The notes below the pieces were generated by a model, which was given only the letters and a program-made list of their open reading frames with translations, ran no database searches and was not told where the DNA came from. A stretch of 64,000 nucleotides of DNA from Ligustrum vulgare (Eukaryota; Streptophyta; Magnoliopsida; Lamiales; Oleaceae): the NCBI GenBank assembly GCA_963555705.1, contig OY743187.1:17560133-17624132 (forward strand), read 5' to 3'. Made by a program: the position numbers and the translations under genes. Shown here in pieces: positions 12,006 to 24,476 of the stretch (its first letter is position 1; every line of letters begins with the position of its first letter).

Positions 12006-13311
12006 TCAAAATTTGAAATTTTGATTTAATATTATATTATATTATATTAATTTTAATATAATATATTGTAGTCTAGATAATTATGTTTATCTTATATATA
12101 TCATTATATTTTTTTTAATTATTAAACACCTAATTAAATGAATTAATACATGAATTTTTTTTTTAAAAAAAAAAAAATCTCTTTCACATTATTTTTGAAT
12201 TGCATGGTTTTATATAATTTTTCCATCATTCGAATCATTCTTGACCCAATTCCCAGACTCCCACTACTCACCTCACACTCAGCAGTTCCAAATTTCCAAT
12301 CCCACCATCAAATCAAATTCAAAACCATATTTCACCGTTTTCCAAATTTAATCTTCCCCCAAATAGCCATTAACCAAATCTATTAACCCAAAATCCACGA
12401 TCGAGAGTCGATAGAGGCAGAGAACTATCGCGAGCCGCGAGAGTCACGGCTTGAAAATTCGTCGGCGGCAGTGGCACGACTCACGACTGTGATTGTGAGT
12501 TTCAGTTTTTTGTATACTTTTATTATATATATTTTACATTGATTTTGATTTTTGAATAATGAATATTAATCAGAATTTCTGAATTCTTTTTGATAACGAG
12601 GTTACAAGGCTCATAATTATTAATCCCATTTCGACATTCTATAAAATTTAAACTGTGCTTTAGTGATTGTTGCATTGGTGAATGATTATGATTAATGGAT
12701 TAAGCAGATTTTGTGAAAATAATTAATTTGTGTAATTGTGTTGTGTCTTGCCTCTGTTCCTAGAATGTGCAACTTAAGCAGTTAAGCCTTAATGCTATTA
12801 TGCTAGAATAGTGAATGTGTTAGTGTTACTATTTACTAAAGAAGTTGATTCTTGAAATAGTCTTTAAGTGTTTTGGTGTTGGTGAATCGGGGATTTGGGT
12901 GTGGAGATTGGGATATATTGTTGTTACTTGTTAATGGAACTATTAGTATTGGTTCCCGCTTGCGTTTGTCCATAGCAATTCTTAATATTTGATTTTTTAT
13001 TTCAGATTTTGAGTTGTGACGGTGGAAACCTCAAAGTGCTGCATTGTATTGTATCATATTTCTCAAGTGATATTTTTCAAGTAAGCAATAGCTGGACCTT
13101 TTTATTAACGTATTTGAAATAATTGAAGCTTGTCGGCTTATATGATTCAATTGCACCCTTGTCGGGTTATATTGATTTTTTTAGCATTTAATTTTAGGAT
13201 TTTATTGTATATGCGCACGTGATTATTATGTTAAATATTTTAATTGTGAGATGATTGAGATGTTTTATTATTATCATTTTTAGGCTAATTGTTCGACATT
13301 AGTGATTTTCC
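12006..13311 (+). other. Non-coding stretch before the hAT transposase remnant
   Basis: No convincing reading frame. A GC-richer block at about 12400-12510 (tcgcgagccgcgagagtc, then ggcggcagtggcacgactc) looks like an untranslated exon or the 5' part of the hAT element that follows, with a splice-like border near 12493. Element ends were not recognised. Confidence 0.3.
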
Positions 13312-15783
13312 ATGCCTCCTAAGTCCTAAATATGAGTCCGGAGCTCAAAAAAGAAAAAGGAAAAGAAAAGAGTTGGCATTAATTCAAAATCAAGCAGGAG
13401 ATATTGAAAAGTACTTTAACATCAACAAAAGAGAAGAGAAGAAAGAAACAATAGAAAATGTGGTAATTGAGGAAAAGTAACAATAACAATGTGAATGAAT
13501 TAAAAGAGAATGAAGAAGTGATTCGACCTCCCAGTTTAAATGAAACAGATGAGAATGAAGAAGATGTTTAAGAGGGTTGCTTTTCTTTGAACTTGGAAAA
13601 ATATTGATCAAAAAATGAAGGATTATTTAGTTGAAATGGGTCAAAAAAGAGTTGATGGTATCTCGTTTCCTAAAGATGGTGCAAATAGACATTTTGATTC
13701 GTCGCTAAATAAGCGGTTACTACCAAATGGGGTAGATAATTGATAGAAGATGGCTAGTGTATTCAATATCTTTGGACATGATCTTTTGCTTTTGCTGCAA
13801 GTTGTTTAAAACATTAAGAAATTTGACCAAAGTTGGCCAACTTGGTAATGATGGATACAAAGATTGGCATAATTTGCACCGATGTGTTAAAAGTATTAAA
13901 GAAATGAGGAGCATTTACGTTGTATGACTAGTTGGATGGAAATGGAATTGGAAAACAGGTTTCGAACAAAAAGTACAATTGATAACAACTTTCAATTAGC
14001 GATGGATGCAGAAAGAGAGCATTGGAGACAAGTGTTAACGAGGATTATCGCTATTGTGAAAAGACTCGCTAAAAATACTTTGGCTTTTTGAGGAGATGAT
14101 GAAAGACTTCATGTTGAGAACAATGGCCTGTTTTTACAAATGGTAGAAATGGTTGCTGAGTTTGATCCAATAATGCAAGAGCACATTAGGCGTGCTAAAG
14201 CACGCGAGATTCAATATACATATCTGGGTAAAAAAATTCAAAATGAATTGATACAATTGTTGGCTGATGAGGTCAGAAGTTCAATAATCAAGAAAGTTAA
14301 ACATGCAAAATATTTTTCAGTTATACTTGATTGTACCCCTGATGCAAGTCACGAGGAGCAAATGTCTCTAGTAATACGATGTGTAGATGATTCAGCAAAC
14401 TTACATGTAGTAAAAGAATTTTGGCTTGAATTTTTGAAAGTGGATGATAGTTCAGGACTTGGACTTGCGACTGAGCTTCAAAAGGTTTTAATTAACCTTG
14501 ATCTTGATATTGATGATATTAGAGGACAAGGGTATGACAACAGATCTAACATGAGTGGGAGGCACAAAGGTGTACAAAGAAGATTAATAGAACTGAATCC
14601 CAGGGCTTTCTATACTCCATAGTTTTAATCTAGCATTATGTGACATGGTAAATTGTTGTTCTAAAGCTTTATCCTTCTTTGGAGTTATATAACGAATTTA
14701 CACACTATTCTCCTCTTCTACCAAGTGATGGAAAATCTTCAAAGATAACGTACAGGGTTTGACAGTGAAACCATTATTACAAACACGTTGGGAAAGTCAT
14801 GTTGAAAGTGTCAAACCTATAATGGAGCAAACTTTACAAATAAGAGAAGCTTTACTTGACTTGGCAGAAATTAATGGAGGTCCTAAAATAAAGAGTGAAG
14901 GCGAGTCCTTAGCAACATATGAGCTTCAGGATTTTGAGTTCTTGCTTGGCATGGTAATTTGGTACAGGGTTTTGCATGCAATGAATAGTGTGAGTAAATT
15001 TCTTCAAAATGAAAATATGGATATTGGTGGTGCTATCGACCTCTTACAAGGGCTTGTTCTATTTTTTGAAGATTATAGAGAGACTGGGTTTGCTATTGCT
15101 ATGGATGAAGCGGCAAAAAAGGCAAGTGAAATGGGAATTGAAGCTGTATTTCGAGAAAAACGCGTAAGTCGAAGAAAGAAGCAGTGTGATGAAAGTGGCA
15201 ATGATGAGGTTAAGCAATCAGTTGAAGAATCTTTTCGGATTGAATTTTTCATTTTCACAATTGGTCAAGCTCTATCTTCTCTGAAGACTAGATTTGAACA
15301 ATTTAAACAATATGAACAGACATTTGGATTTTTGTTTGATTTGAAGAGGTTAAGGAGTGCAACATTTCACAGTTTGTTGAACTCTTGTATGAATCTTAAG
15401 AAGTATTTGGAACATAAAGGGCGTTCAGATATTAATAGAGATGATTTATGTTCGGAATTACAAGTCTTGAGTAACTATATACCAAGTGAAGCAACAAGAG
15501 CAATTGAAGTGCTACAATATTTGAAGACATTGAATTGTTGTTTCCCAAATGCTGATATTGCGTACAAAATTTTGCTAGCCATTCCCGTTACAGTTGCATC
15601 TGCAGAAAGAAGTTTCCCCAAATTGAAGTTGATTAAGACTTATCTTCGATCAACTATGTCAAAGACAGATTGAATGGATTGTCTATGTTATCAATTGAGA
15701 AAGAAATTGTTAAACAACTAGATTATTCAAATTTGATTAATGTTTTTGCCTCTAAAACTGCAAGGCGAATAGTATTTAAATGA
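13312..15783 (+). pseudogene. hAT-family transposase (TTF zinc finger / ZMYM1-like), decayed
   Basis: Successive pieces in different frames follow the order of plant TTF-domain hAT transposases: a start at 13312 (MPPK, stopped at once) and a Lys/Arg-rich N-terminus; a TTF-type finger at about 13735-13935 (WLVYSISLDMIFCFCCKLFK, then GYKDWHNLHRCVKSIKE); a core at 14140-14622 ([58 protein letters not shown]); a short stretch with stops (SFNLALCDMVNCCSKALSFF); 14759-15673 (LLQTRWESHVESVKPI); and the C-terminal dimerisation region ending in AIPVTVASAERSFPKLKLIK and ARRIVFK, stop 15781-15783. Frameshifts and stops near 13325, 13740, 14090, 14620 and 15670 rule out a functional product. Terminal repeats and target duplication were not found. 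Confidence 0.88.
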
Positions 15784-15977
15784 TTATTTAAACATTGTCA
15801 ATTTTGTTATTGATTATAATATAAATATTTTAAGTTTTGCTGTTATATTTAAAATTAACAAGTAAGCAATTGAGTCCGTAATTCACAAACTTTACGTATA
15901 TACTACAACTTTTAGGGTCCTAATTTATGACATTCGACTCAGACATCGAAAATCACGGGACCGGCATTGTTTATTAT

Positions 15978-16346
15978 CAATGTTTAGAAAATCGGACATA
16001 ACTGACTGGTTCAACCAAAAAAATCGAGAATGGGTCCAAAAATAGACCAGAAAAAACCATCCGGCCGGTTCAACTGGGAATCGGGCAATTTTTAAAACTC
16101 GATTTTCCCTTTTTTTTTCCCCTCTAATTGTTAAGATACTTTTGTGAATGATTTTATTTTTTAAATAAGTAAATCTTGGTTTATTGACAAATAACTTATT
16201 TTTTAGGAAATTTTGTGATTTCTGAAATAATCTTTTATTTATTAATTGAAATCGATCAAACCCCGGTTTCAACCCGGTCAAACCTTTTGACCCTTGACTC
16301 GTTGTTTTTTTTTTTTGTTCGAACCGATTTTCAATTTTTTAATTTT
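15978..16346. mobile_element. hAT-type MITE (family with CAATGTTTAGAAAATCGG ends)
   Basis: About 370 bp whose left end (ATGTTTAGAAAATCGG) and right end (GAACCGATTTTCAATTTTTT) are inverted relatives. The same family occurs at 27840-28217 with a near-perfect 8-bp target duplication, and a partial inverted copy lies near 26895-27000. No target duplication is visible here. Confidence 0.6.
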
Positions 16347-16350
16347 TTGT

Positions 16351-16662
16351 TGATTTCATATTTATACGGATTAAAATTGATGTATAAATTTAAGTCCACG
16401 AATCCAAGTGAGCTAGAAATATTACGCGAAATATCTTGTGGTTATTTATGCTTAAATTCAACCAATAATTTATGCATGATAAAATATTTATATTTAAAAT
16501 AGTAAAAATTTATATATTAATATTATATTCATACTGGAGCTCTCATTAAATTGTATAATATGAAATCAACAAAAAAATTAATTTTTATATCGATTTCTAA
16601 AAAATTAAGAAAAAAGAATGAAATGAAAAGTGATAATAAGGTGTAGGGTGTGGTGTTTGGGG
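16351..16662. other. AT-rich spacer
   Basis: No gene or repeat boundary recognised between two MITEs. Confidence 0.4.
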
Positions 16663-16670
16663 GATGGGAA

Positions 16671-17537
16671 TAGGGGTGAGCTTCGGGTGGTTCGGTTCGG
16701 ATATCTCAAGAATAGAAATAGAATCATACTTTTCGGTTCTTGTAAAATGGAACCATTCGGTTCCATAGAATCGCAAGGGTTTGGTTCGGTTTCGATTCTA
16801 TAATAATAATTATTTTTCGGGGGTCTTATCGAGAAGTATCAGGCCTTGGGAAGCGAGCCAATAACCTGAAATAAACTTCTACCGAATATACCAATATCAA
16901 GGATTTCAAAAACATCCTTTTACCCCGAAAAAAGTATAAGATTCTCTATGAAATAGAAGATATTTATAAACCAAAATAAGAAACAAATGACCTAGAAGGT
17001 TTTTCGAGTATGGCAAGAAGTCATACAAATAAATTTGTATAGTACTTGTGGGATGAATCATGAATTTCAAAAGTATTATTAATTATTTTATATTTGTATT
17101 TAAATATTTAATTAACCTCATTGTGGTCATTTACAACTTCGCTTATTAATAAGTTAATCTCATTCTATTTTCATTTACTAAGAATTTCAGTCTAAGTGTG
17201 AAGTTAAATGTTACAATGAGGTAGAGACATAACAAATTTTGTAAAAAGAAATTAATCATCATCACTTTACCCAAAAAAAATATAAATTCTTTTCATTTTT
17301 AGTTTTAGGACAACTAATTAAGACCATAAAAAAAATAAGGATCAAAAACCGATTCTAACTTCGAATTTTTGGTTCTAAAAGCAGAACCGAGAACCGAACC
17401 GAGAACCAATCGGTTCTCGATTCCAAAACCGATTTCCCATTTTATTTTTTTAAAACCATATGGTGACAATTTTTTCGGTTAGGTTCCATTTGATCATATC
17501 GGTTCCGATTTTTTTTTTTTTTTTTTGCCTACCCCTA
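16671..17537. mobile_element. hAT-type MITE with TAGGGGTG ends
   Basis: The element starts TAGGGGTGAGC and ends GCCTACCCCTA. It is flanked by GATGGGAA (16663-16670) and GATGTGAA (17538-17545), an 8-bp target duplication with one mismatch. GGTTCGG-type motifs near the left end are mirrored by CCGAACC-type motifs near the right end. It has no coding capacity. Size and target length fit a non-autonomous hAT element. Confidence 0.85.
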
Positions 17538-17577
17538 GATGTGAATATTATATTAAGAAATAAGGAGGATTAGACTA

Positions 17578-18690
17578 AAGGTCCGTTTGGCACAACTGTT
17601 GTAAATAGAGTTTTTTTTTGATAAATATTGTTAACAAAAAGCAGTTGACTATTTGGTTGTTATTTCAGAAAGTAGTATTAAGATTAAATTGATTGTTTGG
17701 CAGCACAACTATTAAAATGCTTTTGTAAAAACTCACTTATAATTATATCTCATAATTAACTAAAAGTTTAATAATTATACACCTCAATATTGAAATCTAT
17801 ATTGGAAAAAAAATTAATTCATAAAATATAATATTTCACTATTTTCAATAAATTCCATATTTTCATTAATTAATTATGAAAAATAATATATTTTCAATTT
17901 ATTTTCATACGATTTCATATCTTATTAATTAATGAATTATAATATTTCAATCTATTTTTCATAAGAGTTATAGAAAAAAATTTGTCAATATATTTTATTT
18001 TATTAATTAATAAAATATAATTTCACATTAATCAATAAAATATAATATTTCAATACGTGTTATGAAAAATAATATATTTCCACATATTTCATATTTTATT
18101 AATTAATAAAATATAATATGAGATATGAAAAATAATATATTTTCAATTTATTTTCATACGATTTCATATCTTATTAATTAATGAATTATAATATTTCAAT
18201 CTATTTTTCATAAGAGTTATAGAAAAAAATTTGTCAATATATTTTATTTTATTAATTAATAAAATATAATTTCACATTAATCAATAAAATATAATATTTC
18301 AATACGTGTTATGAAAAATAATATATTTCCACATATTTCATATTTTATTAATTAATAAAATATAATATGAGATATGAAAAATAATATATTTTCAACATAT
18401 TTCAAATTTTATTAATTAATAAAATATAATTTCATATTAATCAATAAAATATTATATTTTAATACGAACTATGGAAAATAAATTTTCAAAAGATTTCATA
18501 ATACAATATTATATATTTCAACTTTTTGTAAAAATGCGTTTTGGAAAAGCTTTAAATTTAAGCTTCTCTAAAACAGCTTAAAAAGTTGTTTATCTATTCA
18601 AAAAACACTTTCTATATTACAACCAAATACCTATATTTTTTACTAATTTAGACATTTTAAAAGTCCTACCAAACACACATTGAGAGATTG
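17578..18690. mobile_element. AT-rich MITE-like element with internal tandem duplication
   Basis: Bounded by AGGTCCGTTTGGCACAACTG on the left and AAAAGTCCTACCAAACACAC on the right, which are inverted relatives of the GTTTGG-type ends seen in PIF-like MITEs. The interior is extremely AT-rich. Segments 17878-18126 and 18127-18375 appear identical by eye (249 bp), followed by a partial third copy. No gene. Confidence 0.5.
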
Positions 18691-18831
18691 AAGGAGGTGA
18701 GGAACGTAACTGAATTTAGGTTTTGGACCACGTGGCAAATCCAACTCAACATCGCTCATTATAAGAATTGAGAGTGAAGCTAAGGAGAACACGATTGCAT
18801 ACTCAAATTAGGTTTCATGAGAACGGACATG

Positions 18832-18872
18832 TTCTGCTGCTGACGTGGCGCTGCCACATCAGAGCAGCAGAA
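18832..18872. other. GC-richer inverted repeat
   Basis: TTCTGCTGCTGACGTGGC faces GCCACATCAGAGCAGCAGAA across a 3-base gap, so a stem of about 18 pairs with a two-base bulge. It lies in a 350-bp spacer (18691-19034) with no gene. Its role is unknown. Confidence 0.5.
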
Positions 18873-19539
18873 GGAAAATTAAACGAGGGGCCAATTTCTA
18901 GTCCCTAAAGCCGCGCTACAACCCACATTTCTGATCCAGCCCTCCCACCCCCATCACACCCCAATATGTTTCAGCTTTTTCAGAATTCCATTCCAGTTCC
19001 CAATGGTGCCATTTTCTTTGCCCAATAATTCACAGAATAAAGCTATACGAACATAGCCCATTACCGACTACCTTACCAAAGCCTACGTGGATTGATGAGG
19101 TGGCAGAGAAATTGATTTCAAATATGATTTAATTTTTTTTTGGCCGTTTAAATGAAATGCACGTGAAATGAAAATAAACTCAAATGAAATTCAACCCCCA
19201 AACATAAAAAAAGCAATTCGATGTCTTTTTGCTTTATTCACTTAGAAAACCTCTCAGATTTCTTCGAAGGTAACTTCAAACTAGTCATCTATGGAGTTCT
19301 TCGTCCAACATTACGCTTGGAATACTGTTATTTCTTCGAAGATAAGTTCACATCCTACGATTCCTTCGTCCAAAAAAAAAAAAAAAAAAAACTATCATGG
19401 TGAAATTAATTTTTTCTATGTACGTCGCCCAGATTTGAAGTTCGTTCATTGCCCAGATTCGAAGTTCGTACAAACACCACGGCCGGAAACCTATTTTGAC
19501 GAAGGTAAGGTCATCTTCAGTGATTTACACATCTAATTC

Positions 19540-20490
19540 GAACTATCACACTATTTTTATATTCTGTGAAATTAGGGAATCGAAAATTTAAGCCCATGTT
19601 CTCTTTACTGTTTTGAGGTCGTTTTCTGTTTTTATTTTCGAAAACGATAAAAACGCGTTCTCTTTACCATTTTCGAAAACGCATTTTGGAAAACAAAAAA
19701 AAAAAATTTGTACACAAAACGGAAAACGCTCAAAACCTCTTTTTGGGCGTTTTGTGTGTATTTCGACAAAAAATGTCCAAAACGCGGTAAACGCGTTTTG
19801 GGATTTATTTTTATTTTTTTTATTTTTATTTTTTTATTAAAGGAATTATCTTAACTTAGAACTAAGCTTAATATAAAGTTTTATAAAGTTTTTATTTTTT
19901 TATTTATTTATTACTTTTTTTTAGAATTATCCTAACTTGGAACTAAACCTAAATAATTTTTTTTTTTTTTTGAGAATTATCTTAACTTGGAACTAAGTTT
20001 AAATAAAGTTTTATTGAGTTCAATATCAATATTACAAAAAAAAAAATTAAATGAGAATTCTTGTTATTATATTTCAAAAAATGCACTGATAAATGGATTC
20101 TGGTGATTTTGAAAGAATTTGCATTTTCTGAATTTTAATAGAAGTAGAGCTTTTTTAAATCTCGAACCTGACCAAACTGTGTTAATATAGACTCTTAATG
20201 CTCACATTAGTGTGTTGCATGTAACCATATTTTCAGTGTATTGTGAAAGGAAATTTGAGTTTGAATTAGTAGTATTCTGCAAGCAAATTAATTAAAAATA
20301 GTTTAAGTAGTATTCTGCAAAATTTCAAACAGAACGTGTTTTCCAACTTTTCATTTTCAAAAACAGTTTTCAGAAATGACAAACCAAACGCGTTTTTAGC
20401 AAATTTGAAAACAAAAATTAAAACAGGAAATACAAAACATTTTCGAAAATGAAAATACAAAATAAAATACAAACAGAACCCCACCTAAAA
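19540..20490. repeat. Non-coding repeats inside the MULE
   Basis: Between the left terminal repeat and the GRF gene. About 19612-20485 begins with TTTTCTGTTTTTATTTTCG and ends with an inverted relative of it, which may mark a nested MITE. At 19848-20030 a unit around AATTATCTTAACTTGGAACT occurs three times at about 60-75 bp spacing. No gene. Confidence 0.35.
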
Positions 20491-20499
20491 TTTTCAAAT

Positions 20500-21010
20500 G
20501 TTGTACTCTGAAAGTTCCTTGTGCTCTGTACGTCCAGAAATTTCTTTACTTCGAATTGCTGTTTCTGTGTAACTGAGCGTTTATATAATGCTATCATTAT
20601 GGGAAAGAAAAATTCTACAATTTCTATATTGCTGGCTTGTGAATTTTCCCTTTTGTTTTTTGTGTGTACCGATATGTGAATCTGCCTTTGTGGGGGATGA
20701 TGAAGAAGCCGGTTTTGTTGATTTTGCGATTTTTATATTCTGTGAAATTAGATTCGAAAATTTGAAATTTGCAAATTTTGTACTTTGAAATTTTCTTATG
20801 TGTAATCAGCTATGTTCGAGTAGCTTTACTCTAAGCATTTATATGATGATATCATTATGAAAAATATTCTACAATTTCTATATAGTTGGCTTGTGAATTT
20901 TGACTTGTGTATTTCATGTGTATCGATACCTGAATATGCCTATGTGGGGGATGATGAAGAAGCCGGTTTTGTTTACTTTGACTTCCATGTAATTTTGATT
21001 TCAACTATTA
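20500..21010 (+). repeat. Duplicated leader of the GRF-finger gene
   Basis: Two diverged direct copies of about 254 bp (20500-20770, 20771-21010). Both hold ATTCTACAATTTCTATAT, CTTGTGAATTTT and GGGGGATGATGAAGAAGCCG. They sit immediately upstream of the ATG at 21051, so they look like a duplicated 5' leader or promoter of that gene. Confidence 0.65.
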
Positions 21011-21050
21011 CTATGACATTAAATTTCAGTTTAAAATTCTTATTATTAGG

Positions 21051-21469
21051 ATGACAAAAAACAAATCAAAGAATGTAGGAATATGCCATGGATGTAGATT
21101 GGCTGGTCACTCTTTGGAGAATGTCCAAAAAAATCTCGATGTCCATGGTGCGCTATTGGATTCCTTAAATGTTTTGAGGTGTAAAGAGAGACTGACAACA
21201 AAGGGAAGTTATTTAAATGTTGCAGTTTAGACTATGGATACTTCGACTGGATCAAACCAGTAGAAGCAGAATCCAGTGCAGTTGCAGGCCATGATGATTC
21301 CAATTCTGGTAAAGTGCTGGGCATGGATGCAACTGAGGACTTATCTGGTATGTTCCACAATCTAGCTCGGATTTCTGCTAAAGAAGAGGTCGAGATATCA
21401 TTGACAGTAACAATTCGCAAGGGAAATGGAAGTGCGGAAGGCAATGTGAAGGGAAAAGGGCCTGCATAA
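21051..21469 (+). pseudogene. GRF-type zinc-finger protein carried by the MULE
   Basis: From ATG 21051 the frame gives a knuckle-like start (ICHGCRLAGHSLEN). One base is missing near 21122, after which the next frame continues CPKKSRCPWCAIGFLKCFEV, a TAA at 21182-21184, then RETDNKGKLFKCCSLDYGYF DWIKP and a Ser/Gly-rich tail to TAA 21467-21469. The C..C, K.F.C and GYFDWI pattern is that of GRF zinc fingers, which bind single-stranded nucleic acid in some proteins. Length after repair would be about 138 residues. It runs convergently to the transposase. What it does for the element is unknown. Confidence 0.75.
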
Positions 21470-22111
21470 TATATCTTTTGTATGGTGCTGATGTTTTTGG
21501 GATATATTTTAGGGTGCTTATTAATTTCATTTTGATGTAGTGAAATCATGTACCCTCAATTTCATATTTATGTAATCAAATCGTTATATGAATGTTTCGA
21601 TTTTAATGTTGTACTGTTGTTTCACTTCCAGTTTAATACTTCTACTTATAGAACTTGTCTTAACGCACATATTACATGACTCCATTATGGAAACGGGCAG
21701 CTAGGTATTACAAGCCTTCATTATGGAGATAGTTACTAAGTTTGGAAACATGGCATTATGCTAAGTTGTAAACTATCTGAGTACCCAATTTTGAATTTCA
21801 CAATGTCAACCAGCCAATTTACACGATATTAATATTGCCAACTAATGATAATTAAAGCGTATCTGTGACATCCAAATCAAAATCCATTGTTATAAAATAA
21901 AACATAAGAGGAACATTGTGATAAGTTTTCTTTAACACTAAATCATTACATCTTCCTCAATCTGCTACAAAGCATTATATCACACATGATAGTTTTGCAT
22001 TGAAAATCCATTGTACTTCTCCGCACCCTACACAATGACGACATACATAAGTAAGAATTAATATGATAGACTCATCTTAAAATTAACTGAACCCAATATT
22101 ATGTCCCTAAC
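21470..22111. other. Spacer between the two convergent MULE genes
   Basis: Contains the 3' ends of both genes; no further frame recognised. The sequence is AT-rich. Confidence 0.4.
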
Positions 22112-24476
22112 CTGTAGTAACTGTGAATATGAGAATATCGGCATATAATAAGGTGGTACTACATTTACGAGACAGACAGGTGCAAAAAGTGGTAGGATAG
22201 TGCTCGGCGGTCTCGTAACTTTTTTGGACTTCGAAGTGGACTGCATGTACAAAGGGAAACAACCAATTGGCTAAACAAATTACATACCTAATTTGAAATT
22301 ACTGCCAAATATGGAAGCATACCTTAGTTCTCTTCGAAGTCGACTCCAAATCACCCGTTTTACGAAGTCTCTTAGGCGCACCCTTAGTTCTAGAACAGTT
22401 TGGATCCAGTAATAATGCAGGTGATGGATTATCTAAAGCTCCACGTTCAAATTCTGGTTGAGTCGATTGCTGGTAAAGTACATTACTTCCACTGCTTGAT
22501 TTTTCTATTTGTAGCTCTTTCAATCGAATTTCGATCCACTTCGTAACCGATCTGGTTCCCTGCTCATCATCTGCTGCAAGGTCTGCTATGTTGGCAAAGG
22601 ATTGACACATCTTGTCATATCGCACTTGTGAAGGAGTGCTCATCAAACCATCGTAATGGACTGCGACCCTCGTATGAGCTCGATTAACATCTCTTCTCCA
22701 CCTTCTCAATGTATACTTCTCTGGAACTGTAGTAACATCATTGTGGATCAGAACTGTAACCACATGTCGACATAATATGCCTTGAAACTCAAATAAGTGG
22801 CAACTGCAAGAAATGTCACAATTAAGCCTCTGAAACAAAACTGAGAATATTTTTTTCCTCATCCGGCCATTGATCATGACATCTTCTTTTACTTCATACA
22901 TAGTACCTAAACATCCATCCTGGATAGAAATGATCTCACAATACACCTTCCCCGTGATCTCATTTTGGAATTCCCTAAATTTTGAGATTGTGTAAACAGC
23001 CTGAAATTGCTTCTCCATTTTATACACGGTTGCATATGAGACCATTTGAGAGTATGATTTGAAATCTGCCTGGAACTCCTTTTCAACCTTATTCCTTAAT
23101 GCTTGTTCATATTGTTCCATGAAATTGTTGAGCGAGGTCTTGGAATGTACATACCCATCAAAAAAAGCATTCAGACTCTCACTTTGTTGCGTGGTGGACA
23201 TCCCAGCCCAAAAGGATGTTTTCAGAAAGCATGGTACCCAACGACCTCTTTTCTCGTACAGACCCGACAACCATTCATTTTCATGCAATTCATATGTATC
23301 AATCATCACTCTCCAAACTGCTTCAAACTCCTGAACCGTTTGCGAGTCATAAACTAGTACGTGTATAGTGGAAAATAATGAAACCTTGTCAACGTGATAG
23401 CCTAACTTCTTAGGAAACTTCTTCAATATGTGACATAAACACCATCAATGCTTAGTATTTGGAAAAAAACTATCTGAATTGCATTTTGCATTGCCTGGTC
23501 TTGATCAGTTATTATTCCAAGAGGAGCTTGCCCATGCATACATTCAAGCCACGTCCTAAATAACCAAAAAAAAGTGTTCGTATCCTCATTCGACACCAAT
23601 CCACACCCAAGCATTGTTGATTGTCCATGATGATTTACTTTAACAAAAGGGGCAAAAGGCATATCATATTTATTGGTAAGGTATGCGATATCAAATGTGA
23701 CAACATCACCAAACTCCTTACATGCTTGCCGACACCTATTATCTGCCCAGAACACATTTCTTAGCCGAGACTCTTCATCTAAATCCATATTGAAGTAAAA
23801 GCCAGATCAGTTCGCTTGCATATTTGAAAAGTAGGATTGTGTTGCTACAACATCTCCTTCTCTAAGACTTAACCTCCTCACCTTTTCAATGTAGTTTCTA
23901 CAATCCTTTTTCGTACTTGTGATATTCTCATATCCACCTACTTCTACAACAGCAGAATTGTAGCTTTTATGCAACGGAATTCCAGCCACATCATTAATTT
24001 CAAGCCTCCGTTTCACGTGTGCACTCAATTCTCAGTTGCATCGATACAATCTGGACTTCGAAGGACTTGTTCTATGATTATGCTAAAGATAAACTTTGTT
24101 AATCCTCCATGTTCCATTCATATATGAAGAAGCAATCATCATGGCTTTACAGCCAGATTAAATTGTGGCTTGCGGCTTCAGCGAACCGATTACAGTACGG
24201 CTTCTTTTACCTTCACGACTACATGTGTAGGTCACATTTGTTAGAAGACCATCATCTCCCCGTTTTGAATTCCTTTTTCTCACTGAAAAGCCTACTTGAT
24301 AAGCATACTTCTTGTAAAAATCAAACATTTCATTCTCATCCTTAAATTTCATCCCTTCCTTCGGAACATTTTCAACATCTCCAACTAACACATCATCTTC
24401 CGTTACACTCAAATTTTCATGACCTGTTTCTCCCACTCCCACATTCCCGAAATTGAAATCTTCCAAAATTCCCCCT
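22112..24476 (-). pseudogene. MULE transposase of FAR1-RELATED SEQUENCE type
   Basis: Minus strand. The first exon follows an acceptor-like ATTATTCCAG at 24477. Order of parts: FAR1 DNA-binding region (GMKFKDENEMFDFYKKYAYQ, then VGFSVRKRNSKRG, about 24160-24345); linker (ELSAHVKRRLEINDVAGIPL, SYNSAVVEVGGYENITS); MULE DDE core (NVFWADNRCRQACKEFGDVV, TFDIAYLTNKYDMPFAPFVK, GIITDQDQAMQNAI); helical region; SWIM finger CSCHLFEFQGILCRH. A last exon at 22112-22240 ends in PPYYMPIFSYSQLLQ, as FRS proteins do. Lesions are stops near 24157, 24090 and 24030, a stop after SNMQAN (about 23807), a one-base T insertion near 23460, and TGA for Arg just after. Otherwise it is close to full length, so it decayed recently. 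FRS genes are domesticated relatives, but the terminal repeats here show a transposon copy. Confidence 0.9.

Noticed and set aside
22299..23426. Reading the long minus-strand frame as a functional FAR1/FRS host gene
   Set aside because: It lies between Mutator terminal repeats with target duplication, and the upstream domains are broken by stops and a frameshift.
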